A stretch of DNA of 64,000 nucleotides from Saxidomus purpurata (lineage: Eukaryota > Mollusca > Bivalvia > Venerida > Veneridae): positions 20,062,085 to 20,126,084 of the forward strand of contig JAFMSR010000002.1 in assembly GCA_022818135.1 (NCBI GenBank). Direction: 5' to 3'. Under the pieces are notes generated by a model. The model saw only the letters and a list, made by a program, of their open reading frames with translations. It was not told where the DNA came from and searched no databases. The translations under genes were made by a program, and so were the position numbers. Positions 61,001-64,000 of the stretch are shown here, piece by piece. Position 1 is the stretch's first letter. Each line of letters starts with the position of its first letter.

Positions 61001-63893
61001 TAACCAACGTCTTTGCTCGTCATTTGTTTGCTGGGTGGTTGGTATTCGTCTTGAATGGTCGTATTCTGACGTTGGGTAGATGTCGGGTTCAGGCGTCTAA
61101 CCGGTTTGCAAAACCACCAAAATCCAATGTTAATCCACGCGGGTCAACGTCTATAACGTTAAGTTGACGTCTATTGTTTACTAGGTACAAAGTCACAAAC
61201 AGGATATGAATGGATGTGATGAACGTATGCCTAAAATTTCATGAAAATCCTTCAGGGGGTTTGGAAGATATAATTACATAACCTTTGAACCCAAGAGTAA
61301 CCCTGACCTTTGTCATCATGATGAGATGCACATTAATTTTGTTTTATGAAAATTCTTCAAAGGGTAAAGGAGATACAGTCTGGTGACCTTTAACTTTTAA
61401 GAGCGACTTTGAACATGAGCAAAGCATGGTTGGAAAACCTATTGTTCGTATTAACTCCATTAGATTAACATTTATTTAAAGCTTCAAGTAAATCCTTCAA
61501 AAGGTTTGTGAGATATGGACACATGACATTTCACCAATACTGTAGCCTTGACCTTGAACAGGCCTGGTTGTAACATGGATATTGAATGTTGTCTCCATGA
61601 GGTGAACACTATATTACAAGTTTGAGCACTGAGTTTGACATTGACCTTAAAGGTAGCCCCCTGGTTGTTGTGCAATACACACCCCTGTGATATGGACAAC
61701 AACTAGATCTATGTGAATCTATTACACAATATGTCAATGCATGTAAAAGTTGCAGTCTGGAAATGAAAAACTTGTATATAACCCTATATTACAGGTTTGA
61801 ACCCTAAGTGTGACCTGGCCCCCCGCCCCCTGGCAACATATGGGCAACAGTTACATTAAGTTATTTCAAAATCAGTTGATGCATGTAGAAGTTACAGCCC
61901 AAACACTGAACTATAACCCTACATTATAGGGTTGAAATCAAAAGTGTGATCTTGACCCCCCTCTTGTATACGTTTATGAAGTTTGTTCAAAATCTGTTCA
62001 TGATATTCCTGCCTCGTACAAACAAGTGCATGATAAATGAATGCATACAGCTATGAACTGATATTCAACATTTTATAGGATGAATAACTATCCCCTACCG
62101 TAACAAAAGTCCAGACATCCTTAAAAGCTCCGCTGAGGTCATAGGCTCGTACAAGCACATCAACTCTGTTACTACGATGATCATATCCTGCCGGAAATGG
62201 TGCTTCTTTCCCACCATTATTATTAGTTGCTTTAGGAAAAAAACATTGCAACACTTAATAATATTTTATAGAAATGTGAAGGAATCCCACTTATAAATTT
62301 TGGATTAATACAGATGGCAAACACACAAAATTTTCAGGGACATTTTCTTAACTGTTTTATTTTTGGATAACTAAAAAATTAGGCAAGGCACAGTTATGAT
62401 TCTTTAACACTGCACTTCCTCTCATTGTGCTCTACCACTGTATGAAGTTTTAAGTAATTCCCTTACAGTCCCCTCTCATAGCGTACAATTTGAACAAATT
62501 TCTTTTAGTACTTTTAGAGAAATGCTGCAGACAAGAAAATGTCAAAAAGGGGGATAATTAAAACATTATGCAAGGTAGAGTAATGATTTTTGAGCACTTC
62601 GCTTTCCTTTAATGTCCTCTCTCACTGTATGCAAGTTTAACAAATTTCCTTAAGCACTTTAAGTGTTCTGCTCCAGACAAGATCATGTAATAAAGGGTGA
62701 TAATTAAGAAATTAGGATAGGTAAAGTTATGGTTCTTGTACACCTCACTTCCTCTCATTGTACTCTCTCACTGTATGAGAGTTTCTAGTAATTCTCTTTA
62801 ATACTTATGCAGTTATATTTCAGACAAAGAAGAACAGACTGACTGATCAGTCTGAATATCCTTTAATTATGTGTGAAGTCTCAACTTAATACCTAATATA
62901 CTTCTTAAATTTTGCTCTAGACAAGCATATTACATAAAGGGAGATAACTCAACAAAGAAGTAAGCTAAATTTAATGTATTTAATCACTGAACTCCATCTG
63001 AATGTCCTCTTAGTATTAATGTGTGTAATCTCAACTTAACACCTTAATTACATTTTGAGTTATGCTCCAGACAAGCATCTTACATAAAGGGAGATAATTA
63101 AAAAATAGGGTGATAAGAGTTATGGTTCTTAGTCACTGTACTTCCTCTCAATGGCCTCTGTCAATCTGCGAAGTATCAAGTCAATCCCTTATACAGTTTT
63201 CGGGTTATACATAAAGGGGGATAACTCAAATATAGGATCAACTAGAGTTATGCTTCCTAATAAAGCACTTCCTCCCAATGACCTCTATCATCATGTTAAG
63301 TATAAACTAAATCCCTTCAATTTTTTGAGATATGTTCCAGACAAAATTTTGTAAATTATGCCTTTACAGAAGTGGGAAAGTGGAGATAGCTCTGCTGTCC
63401 GTGTCAAAGAGTTATAATTCTTTATGCTGGGCACAACTTCACATTGCTGTGTATCATTGTTCCAAGTCTCTCAATGTAATGGGGGACAGGATTTTGTTGC
63501 AAGAACTAAACATAAGTCTTTGCAAGTTTAGTTGTATATTGCATTCATATCAAAGCATACCTCATATTGTACAGGCATATCATCTTCTACATGTGTACAA
63601 CTTTGAAACTTTTAAAGCAAAATGGAAAAAAAGGATTCTATTTCAGTGCAATAAATATGATTCAATATGGAAAAGAAAACTAGACATACTTCCTTCATAA
63701 AACCATGTGATGGGAGAATTGGTGTCTAGTTTATATCCAAACTTGTATCGGAACGACAGACCATCGTCTGTATCATTAAAGTTATATCCCCTCACATAGA
63801 ATTTTGTCTCATATTCTACACCACTGCTAGGATTCACATCTGCGGCTCCACCAGATGGCTTCTTGTTAATGGAAAATCTCTTCTCTGCAAGCC
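30888..63893 (-). CDS. Polycystin-1-like protein (REJ-GPS-PLAT-11TM; 3' part of gene, at least 32 exons)
   Basis: Thirty-two exons, listed separately, chain in phase except at the seventh-to-eighth junction and encode about 1,900 residues; the 5' end is beyond base 64000. Domains in order: REJ/GAIN-like ectodomain; linker with 24 Thr and 14 Gly; GPS motif HCLCNHLTAF, normally self-cleaved between L and T; TM1; PLAT domain (YLYEITLYTGSRKG..IWHDNMG); TM2-TM5 with an acidic/basic loop; TM6; polycystin (TOP) domain; S2-S4; S5, pore helix and S6; C-terminal coiled coil. Known: this order is that of PKD1-family proteins, membrane receptor/channel subunits of cilia and sperm that pair with PKD2-type channels. 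The N terminus (lectin, WSC, LRR or PKD repeats) is unseen, so PKD1, PKD1L2 or PKDREJ orthology is not settled; PKD1L2-like is my best guess. One intron uses a GC donor. Confidence 0.94.
31190..31500 (+). repeat. Two-unit tandem repeat, AATAGGGATCATTTAC family
   Basis: Two diverged copies share CTGA(C/T)CC.AAAACA.TAGGGATCATTTACA and GAGCAAGTTT.ATGAAAGT; the end carries GACAGACGGATGGAC. In the last polycystin intron. Confidence 0.65.
31650..33200 (+). repeat. Degenerate tandem-module repeats in the last polycystin intron
   Basis: Two further module families: units with AACTTGGC(T/C)AAGA..GCCCATAA and GTGATGAT (about 31650-32300), and units with GTAAACATACTT and GGTCCATAACTC (about 32370-33150), the latter headed by AGGGCCATCATGGCC..TCTCACCTGAG. 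Non-coding. Confidence 0.55.
33962..34261 (-). CDS. Polycystin-1-like exon p31 (S6 and proximal C-tail)
   Basis: Encodes KFDYASMMAETKIVGPVMF, S6 (GFFCLMFNIILINFFITVIL), EGFTAVRNDELKQSNEYEIV, then a basic tail ending NNQFVYVE plus one base. Acceptor ATTTTTCAG, donor GTAAGT. Confidence 0.95.
34317..34385 (+). repeat. Short dispersed repeat, second copy of the GGGTTGT..CCGC type
   Basis: Matches 14630-14700 over GGGTTGTGCCGCTATAA.., a CCTC..CGAGG core, GTGGACCCAAAA and TACAAAC. Confidence 0.4.
34419..34513. mobile_element. Short TA-flanked MITE, CAGTTGAACCTG ends
   Basis: CAGTTGAACCTG at the left and its inverted near-match at 34502-34513 (12/14 counting the flanking TA on each side). Same family as 44531-44741. 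Confidence 0.5.
35168..35423 (-). CDS. Polycystin-1-like exon p30 (S4, S5, pore helix)
   Basis: Encodes LCGYMIAFLVYMYTIRFIHL (S4), LRFNKKISVLGDTLVHVGK, PIVSFLVVFVVAFCAFAMMA (S5) and RTFRNFITTLETLVSMML (pore helix) plus one base. Acceptor ATATTTCAG, donor GTATGT. Upstream in-frame codons to 35591 are intronic and transposon sequence. Confidence 0.95.
35454..35736. mobile_element. MITE-like element with TTTATTACCCTTCC ends
   Basis: A perfect 12-bp inverted repeat, TATTACCCTTCC at 35456-35467 and its complement at 35723-35734, extends to about 14 bp. The interior carries a TGACGTCA palindrome near 35615. It abuts polycystin exon p30 and supplies the spurious upstream open frame there. Confidence 0.6.
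35740..35845. repeat. Large imperfect inverted repeat (hairpin-forming)
   Basis: Arms of about 48 bp (35740-35788 and 35798-35845) share GATATATGGGGATATAT/ATATATCCCCATATACC cores and pair over nearly their full length around a loop of about 9 nt. Directly adjoins the MITE-like element at 35454-35736. Confidence 0.75.
36109..36440 (+). repeat. GACCTAG-type tandem-module repeat, copy A3
   Basis: Head AGAGGGCCAAGATGGCCC..TATATCACC, followed by two modules with TTCTGACCATTTTACACGAT and GGTGACCAAGTTTTTAATCC. Same family as 2036-3240. Confidence 0.65.
36651..36809 (-). CDS. Polycystin-1-like exon p29 (S3)
   Basis: 53 codons: DFWNWWEIICLALIYTIIIL (S3), FIYRTVINIGKMKDVQNNPN and AFTNLHYAVLLDE. Acceptor CTTTTCAG, donor GTAATT. 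Phase 0 both ends. Confidence 0.94.
37207..37370 (-). CDS. Polycystin-1-like exon p28 (S2)
   Basis: Encodes LEMSPKWHILRLDRYAGAFM, S2 (YFVMAMEFVTIIFVIYFTV), then REIRQLKARRWLYFK. Acceptor TTTTATAG, donor GTATCT, phase 0 out. Confidence 0.95.
37804..37965 (-). CDS. Polycystin-1-like exon p27 (TOP domain)
   Basis: Encodes TDYFTAQDVIEFLRNTSWID, SNTRAVIVEFNLYNPNMNLW and GVSMYLIEFLQTG plus one base. VEFNLYNPNMNLW matches the family FxVYNxNxNLF block. Acceptor TCTATAG, donor GTATAG. Confidence 0.95.
38351..38467 (-). CDS. Polycystin-1-like exon p26 (TOP domain)
   Basis: Encodes WSQVPHTYFTYRDWDELDGY, then PYMGEFATYGGGGYVAEL plus one base; GGGGYVAEL is a conserved polycystin-domain loop. Acceptor TTGTAG, donor GTAAAA. 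Confidence 0.94.
38899..39130 (+). mobile_element. tRNA-like SINE, second family
   Basis: TGGTGCTGTGGTAGCATGC (A-box-like) and GGGTCCTGGGTTTTACCCC (B-box-like) about 40 nt apart, followed by a tail with AGTGTCCTTAGGCAACACAC. Weak tRNA resemblance; the tail phrase GTGTCCTTAGGCAA recurs near 54680. Confidence 0.5.
39309..39422 (-). CDS. Polycystin-1-like exon p25 (TOP domain)
   Basis: Encodes VCDAPMNYLQFKCEKSYSMT, then REDKNHYLPNWEPVDLT, with the paired cysteines of the polycystin domain. Acceptor TTTTTCAG, donor GTGAAA. Confidence 0.94.
39915..39940 (+). repeat. (AAT)n microsatellite
   Basis: Eight or so AAT/TAA triplets inside the tandem-module repeat. Confidence 0.85.
40055..40116 (+). repeat. 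(CA)n-type microsatellite
   Basis: Imperfect CA run with CG and TG interruptions (CACACACGCATGCACACAC and similar). Confidence 0.85.
40946..41111 (-). CDS. Polycystin-1-like exon p24 (TOP domain)
   Basis: Encodes ISRYKDFWNWTENVLLNGLY, DREFYNGETYTEPLIVDRQT and LLVGGARLRQVRIRS plus one base; the GxxRLRQxRxR stretch is typical of the polycystin domain. Acceptor TTGCACAG, donor GTATGG. A C-rich tract (sense strand) lies 19 nt past the donor. Confidence 0.95.
41330..41522 (-). CDS. Polycystin-1-like exon p23 (TM6/S1)
   Basis: Encodes EKERQMHEIIREVVVCFSYL, FLVLLLAYSNRDTWSYRMQV and TFEKAVTGTKQEFNL: the basic pre-S1 helix, S1, and the start of the extracellular polycystin domain. Acceptor ATATTTCAG, donor GTGAGA. 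Confidence 0.95.
41801..42024 (-). CDS. Polycystin-1-like exon p22
   Basis: Encodes VLFLSMFYALVIKKPEGAGD (end of TM5), then NTDEEWLHKHLTEKDLVNPD and PLPPEIDFLRTAKAE plus two bases. Acceptor GTTGTCAG, donor GTAAGT. Confidence 0.95.
42349..42552 (-). CDS. Polycystin-1-like exon p21 (TM4-TM5)
   Basis: 68 codons: ERKKKKVAKRLPHWCVYIGY, TM4 (ALCFCTVTVTFWLTVEIAG), then WLISFFISAFESIFFSQPLK (TM5). Acceptor TTTTCAG, donor GTATGA. Phase 0 both ends. Confidence 0.95.
43010..43460 (+). repeat. Tandem-module repeat, TCCCTCCATGCATGAA family
   Basis: Two and a half units of about 160 bp share GTGAACATTTGT.CCAAGT.A.AT, AAAATCCCTCCATGCATGAA, GACCTTGACCTTAG and GCATGACACTCC. Ends in GGACGGACGCATGCACGCAT-like sequence and a GAGCTC..GGGCTCGAC tail. 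Confidence 0.75.
43822..44445 (-). CDS. Polycystin-1-like exon p20 (TM2, TM3 and charged cytoplasmic loop)
   Basis: 208 codons. IDRVVPIAGKAELTNFSFLF; FKRPAKSNFTCVQRLTCCLS; TM2 (LIFCSMCASIAWYG); TM3 (GVYIGIVSSAITLPINILIV); then a long Lys/Asp/Glu-rich loop including SWEDEEDEDVEYFVEEE. Acceptor GTATTCAG, donor GTAATC. Largest exon here, phase 0 both ends. Confidence 0.95.
44531..44741. mobile_element. TA-flanked MITE with CAGTCTAACCTG inverted ends
   Basis: CAGTCTAACCTG at 44531-44542 is exactly inverted at 44730-44741, and TA flanks each end (44529-44530, 44742-44743), as for mariner-like or related families. 211 bp, non-coding, in the intron between p19 and p20. Confidence 0.7.
44878..45010 (-). 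CDS. Polycystin-1-like exon p19 (PLAT end)
   Basis: Encodes IWHDNMGSSPSWYFSRFMLR, then DMQTGHKYFFLCEEWLSLDS and DDGL, the highly conserved end of the polycystin PLAT domain. Acceptor TTTTACAG, donor GTAAAT. Confidence 0.96.
45209..45365 (-). CDS. Polycystin-1-like exon p18 (PLAT)
   Basis: Encodes GTTAKVSFIVTGDLDETAPR, VVEDDKRKILIRGGVDSFVM and AVPRPLGNLTHL: the PLAT core. Acceptor AATTCAG, donor GTAAAA. Confidence 0.95.
45590..46010 (+). repeat. Degenerate tandem-module repeat, TATTTCTCAGCA family
   Basis: About three units share TATTTCTCAGCA(A/T)CAAA, GG(A/C)GGAAATCA.T-like phrases and AAACTT.A.A. Intronic between p17 and p18. Confidence 0.5.
46142..46229 (-). CDS. Polycystin-1-like exon p17 (PLAT start)
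   Basis: Encodes AGTSPLPDNDPRDKYLYEIT, then LYTGSRKGS plus one base: first strands of the PLAT/LH2 domain. Acceptor TTATTTAG, donor GTATTG. Confidence 0.93.
47026..47250 (-). CDS. Polycystin-1-like exon p16 (GPS motif and TM1)
   Basis: Encodes VGPLTEPARIHCLCNHLTAF with the GPS cysteines and the HL|T cleavage site, then TM1 (VFATMVSMMCLYLLLLIWAR) and KRDKKDALL. Acceptor TATTGAAG, donor GTGAGA. Phase 0 both ends. Confidence 0.96.
47334..47578 (+). repeat. Minisatellite, about 20-bp unit (GTGCTTTGTGATATTTAT)
   Basis: About twelve units of roughly 19-20 bp, GTGTGCTT(T/C)GTGATATTTAT with small variants. In the intron between p15 and p16. Confidence 0.9.
47916..48040 (-). CDS. Polycystin-1-like exon p15 (GAIN, pre-GPS)
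   Basis: Encodes PRTTVPPAPRYKPALYAIDF, then FTTYCVWWDPSFDTWRGDGC and R. The YC-x-WW..W..GC pattern is that of the GPS-proximal GAIN strands. Acceptor TTTAACAG, donor GTAGGT. Confidence 0.92.
48180..49170 (+). repeat. GACCTAG-type tandem-module repeat, copy A4
   Basis: Modules with TTCTGACTAAATTTCATAAT and CTGACCTAGATTTTG near 48240-48520. A GGACAGACAGACAGAAGGCA tract with AGCTCACC at 49095-49150 may be the other end. The middle is unassigned. Confidence 0.5.
49635..49972 (-). CDS. Polycystin-1-like exon p14 (Thr/Gly low-complexity linker)
   Basis: Encodes TETTLFQIGVKHTVGDADIP, then 24 consecutive Thr (mixed ACA/ACC/ACT codons), LPPCTTTLDPRKTCSYKDAK, KKRCSRTKQPPKG, 14 consecutive Gly and NNN plus one base. 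Acceptor TATTACAG, donor GTGATT (weak, but it gives the phase p15 needs). Likely an O-glycosylated stalk between the REJ-side ectodomain and the GPS region. Confidence 0.82.
51136..51302 (+). mobile_element. tRNA-derived SINE, copy 2
   Basis: GGTGGTGTAGAGGTTAAGG (A box region), GGTTCGAGCCC (B box, 51189-51199), then the tail ACACCAGTACTGGTTTTTCC and CTTTC..CACAATCGAG shared with the minus-strand copy at 5850-6005. Intronic, antisense to the polycystin gene. Confidence 0.85.
51411..51605 (-). CDS. Polycystin-1-like exon p13
   Basis: Encodes AIDAPTIFRYDYNCVLPLTD through SSFLTESPNRWICFFSNDLL plus two bases. Acceptor CTTGCAG, donor GTAATG. Confidence 0.85.
52060..52214 (-). CDS. Polycystin-1-like exon p12
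   Basis: Encodes VHVPPNSALSLSVMQIYNMS, then a Ser/Asn-rich stretch with N-glycosylation sites (NMS, NST) and ENVTFYIYI. Acceptor ACTCCAG, donor GTAACA. Confidence 0.86.
52449..52528 (-). CDS. Polycystin-1-like exon p11
   Basis: Encodes DRESYVSSSDKIEAMTREWN then DNMLIHQ. Acceptor CATGTTTAG, donor GTATAA, phase 0 out. Confidence 0.84.
52730..52886 (-). CDS. Polycystin-1-like exon p10 (GC donor)
   Basis: Encodes VVRQPKNYYTWTDSSDDSAT, EISGDVINIRYKNDSGLEMK and VDNLGQDFDIFV plus one base. Acceptor ATTGTAAG. The donor is TAG|GCAAGT, the classic GC-AG intron consensus; only this choice keeps phase with p11. Confidence 0.83.
53142..53245 (-). CDS. Polycystin-1-like exon p9
   Basis: Encodes PLFNVGGKSKVVVPKSQLIF, then GEPGNETSFFVQTE. 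Acceptor TTTTTCAG, donor GTAAGA, phase 0 out. Probable start of the GAIN domain beta region. Confidence 0.86.
53729..53882 (-). CDS. Polycystin-1-like exon p8
   Basis: Encodes AKAAALQLENTLQKVMDTVS, NLKVAGETNMILDTPKMTVT and VDKKLTQNIND plus one base. Acceptor TATTACAG, donor GTAGAT. Starts in phase 0. Confidence 0.86.
54825..55010 (-). pseudogene. Decayed duplicate of polycystin exon p7 and flanks
   Basis: On the minus strand it aligns with 55390-55630: GGTTACCTTCTGTGAAAGGC matches GGTTACCTTGCTGATAAAGC; GCCACCAAAG, GCTACAGGAATT and GGAATACAATTACAGACAG are shared. Small insertions and frame breaks make it non-coding. The homology includes intron sequence on both sides, so it arose by DNA duplication. 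Confidence 0.7.
55000..55300 (+). repeat. Tandem-module repeat, CAATGCATGACAAAGTTACAG family
   Basis: Two units share TTCAATGCATGACAAAGTTA and CAGCCTGGAGACC/CAGTCCAGACACG; between them lies GTATGACCTTGACCTTTGAG. Related to 43010-43460. Intronic. Confidence 0.6.
55443..55564 (-). CDS. Polycystin-1-like exon p7 (3' edge unresolved)
   Basis: Starts after CTTTCAG and continues p6 in frame: GKMTQGAGYLADKATKESSD, then LALYNVDAQSATGISNTLT. The frame then meets TAA at 55442-55440. No GT donor giving phase 0 (needed by p8) exists after the conserved-looking SATGISNTL; earlier candidates are ACAAT|GTTGAT and GCTCA|GTCTGC, and only the first is phase 0. So the true edge, or a missing small exon before p8, is not settled. 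A decayed copy of this exon is at about 54825-55010. Confidence 0.6.
55870..55978 (-). CDS. Polycystin-1-like exon p6
   Basis: Encodes DSANKILENYAKVLDKEVYA, then SADDMEEAAYTLIDVI plus one base. Acceptor CTTGCAG, donor GTGAGA. Confidence 0.88.
56320..56440 (+). mobile_element. tRNA-like SINE, Leu-like head
   Basis: ACAGTGGCTGAGCCATCTAAGG-like A-box region and GGTTTGAATCC B box about 60 nt later, spacing as in class II tRNAs. Tail unlike tRNA. Antisense to the polycystin gene, just downstream of exon p5. Confidence 0.5.
56476..56601 (-). CDS. Polycystin-1-like exon p5
   Basis: 42 codons: TREAILYGFERIAPTTMEEM, then QTTSAALATLAEKDNELSQA and SQ. Acceptor CTGTTTAAG, donor GTAACA. Phase 0 both ends. 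Confidence 0.87.
56937..57037 (-). CDS. Polycystin-1-like exon p4
   Basis: Encodes TAASVNGSGNLTDAQLADIE, then AQYVEEGRVRREK. Acceptor CATATAAG, donor GTAAGA, phase 0 out. Confidence 0.84.
57237..57345 (+). mobile_element. tRNA-like SINE fragment
   Basis: GGCATAGTGGTTACACC (A-box-like) and GCAGGTTTGATCCCC (B box) about 40 nt apart, followed by a non-tRNA tail. Confidence 0.5.
57517..57570 (+). repeat. A-rich tract
   Basis: Runs of A of up to about 17 with GAGGGC and TTT interruptions. May be a retroposon tail. Confidence 0.7.
57991..58171 (-). CDS. Polycystin-1-like exon p3
   Basis: Encodes VTSPDQGTVSDMLVNATQDG, then GLIDNLFVGADIKVA and further to STGMPASVLTT. Acceptor CATTTTAG, donor GTAAGT. 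Separated from p2 by a 3.9-kb intron containing a transposon-like insertion. Confidence 0.88.
58926..59009. repeat. Imperfect 84-bp palindrome inside the insertion
   Basis: AATAAAAATTCAC at the left end pairs with GTGAATTTTTATT at the right; the centre TTGCAGTTATC / GATAACTGCAA is perfect around a 5-nt loop. The middle of the arms is diverged. Confidence 0.75.
59265..59942 (+). CDS. Candidate spliced small ORF (57 codons) in transposon-like insertion
   Basis: Join 59265-59347 and 59852-59942: MLAESERQQTGEEVSISVDQ, then RISSSLQRLMSNELNEKFPL and a tail ending SSSLHWT, stop TGA at 59940-59942. Donor CAAAG|GTAAGA, acceptor TTTTACTATATTTTCAG, both strong, and phases agree (AG+A). A further exon candidate begins at 60279, after donor ATCG|GTAAAA at 59948 and acceptor TTTTTTTTTAG; an AATAAA at 60925-60930 could end the transcript. 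Function unknown; no domain recognised. It could equally be a non-coding RNA. Antisense to the polycystin gene. Confidence 0.3.
60925..60930 (+). terminator. AATAAA, possible poly(A) signal of the embedded unit
   Basis: AATAAA about 650 nt after the third candidate exon starts (60279). Confidence 0.25.
61195..62000 (+). repeat. Tandem-module repeat, TTTCATGAAAATCCTTCA family
   Basis: Four to five diverged units share ATG(T/A)AAAGTTACAG- or GGAGATA-like phrases, ATCCTTCA(A)AGGGTTTG and GTGACCTTGACC. Fills the p2-side part of the p2-p3 intron. Confidence 0.6.
62099..62229 (-). CDS. Polycystin-1-like exon p2
   Basis: Encodes TNNNGGKEAPFPAGYDH, RVDVLVRAYDLSGAFKD and VWTFVT, the end of a REJ repeat. 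Acceptor TTTCCTAAAG, donor GTAGGG, phase 0 out. Confidence 0.86.
62380..63355 (+). repeat. Tandem-module repeat, AAGGGAGATAA family
   Basis: About six units of roughly 150-160 bp share GTTATG.TTCTT..CAC, CACTTCCTCTCA(T/A)TG, TATGC(T/A)CCAGACAAG and ACATAAAGGGAGATAA. Fills most of the p1-p2 intron. Confidence 0.75.
63690..63893 (-). CDS. Polycystin-1-like exon p1 (REJ region)
   Basis: Encodes LAEKRFSINKKPSGGAAD, VEYETKFYVRGYNF and LSFRYKFGYKLDTNSPITWF, a REJ-type beta-sandwich segment. Acceptor CCTTTAG, donor GTATGT. First exon in the window; nothing exon-like lies in 63894-64000. Confidence 0.88.
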
Positions 63894-64000
63894 CTAAAGG
63901 TCACAGAGAAAATCTTTGTCAATGGTAAATGTTAATTAAATCACATAAATTCAGGGAAACAAGATACTAGCCAGTAGTTCATGCTCAACTTTTAAATTGC
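63894..64000. other. Right edge, polycystin intron
   Basis: Short AT-rich stretch upstream of p1; the next upstream exon is outside the window. Confidence 0.6.

Larger units (their letters stand above)
58715..61187. mobile_element. Transposon-like insertion with TACC(C/T)AGTAAACA ends
   Basis: TACCCAGTAAACA at 58715-58727 is inverted at 61175-61187 (12/13). Both ends carry many ACGTTGG and GACGTC motifs, and an internal copy of the end (TTTGCTGGGT) lies near 61029-61038, so a shorter element or a nested pair is possible. It sits in the p2-p3 intron and contains a candidate spliced plus-strand transcript. No transposase recognised. Confidence 0.55.

Overview
This is a eukaryotic, AT-rich, intron-rich stretch, most likely from a bivalve mollusc. 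The organism is an inference: I see metazoan cilium-type genes and many intronic blocks of diverged tandem modules of about 120-170 bp (GACCTAGTTTTTGACC, GTGACCTTGACCTTTGACC and AAGGGAGATAA types) of the sort common in bivalve genomes. Genus is not determined. Three protein-coding genes are supported by exon chaining in which splice sites, reading phase and family motifs all agree, with one junction left unresolved.

Layout: (1) 703-15200, minus strand: the 5' half of NUBP1, a cytosolic iron-sulfur cluster assembly P-loop ATPase. Six exons encode residues 1-153; the 3' half lies left of the window. (2) 15201-19140: intergenic, holding nested terminal-inverted-repeat transposon relics, including a hAT-like element with a 7-bp target duplication. 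(3) 19141-27950, plus strand: a complete tektin-3 gene (TEKT3) with six constitutive-type coding positions, 507 residues and the tektin signature nonapeptide. Its third coding position is occupied by two tandem, equal-length (144 nt), same-phase, both-open exons. (4) 27960-30887: convergent intergenic region with repeats. (5) 30888-63893, minus strand: at least 32 exons and about 1,900 residues of a polycystin-1-like protein: REJ region, Thr/Gly-rich linker, GAIN/GPS cleavage motif, PLAT domain, 11 transmembrane segments with the polycystin extracellular (TOP) domain, and a C-terminal coiled coil. Its 5' end lies right of the window.

How they relate: NUBP1 and TEKT3 are head-to-head about 4 kb apart; TEKT3 and the polycystin gene are tail-to-tail. 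Tektin-3 is a structural component of ciliary/flagellar doublets, polycystins are ciliary or sperm membrane receptors/channels, and NUBP1 has been linked to centrosome and cilium control in vertebrates. Co-regulation is only a suggestion.

Most notable: the duplicated tektin exon (candidate mutually exclusive exons); a polycystin exon (ending near 55443) with no usable GT donor before an in-frame stop, accompanied by a decayed copy of itself about 0.6 kb away; and a candidate spliced plus-strand transcription unit with a 57-codon ORF inside a transposon-like insertion (58715-61187) in a polycystin intron.
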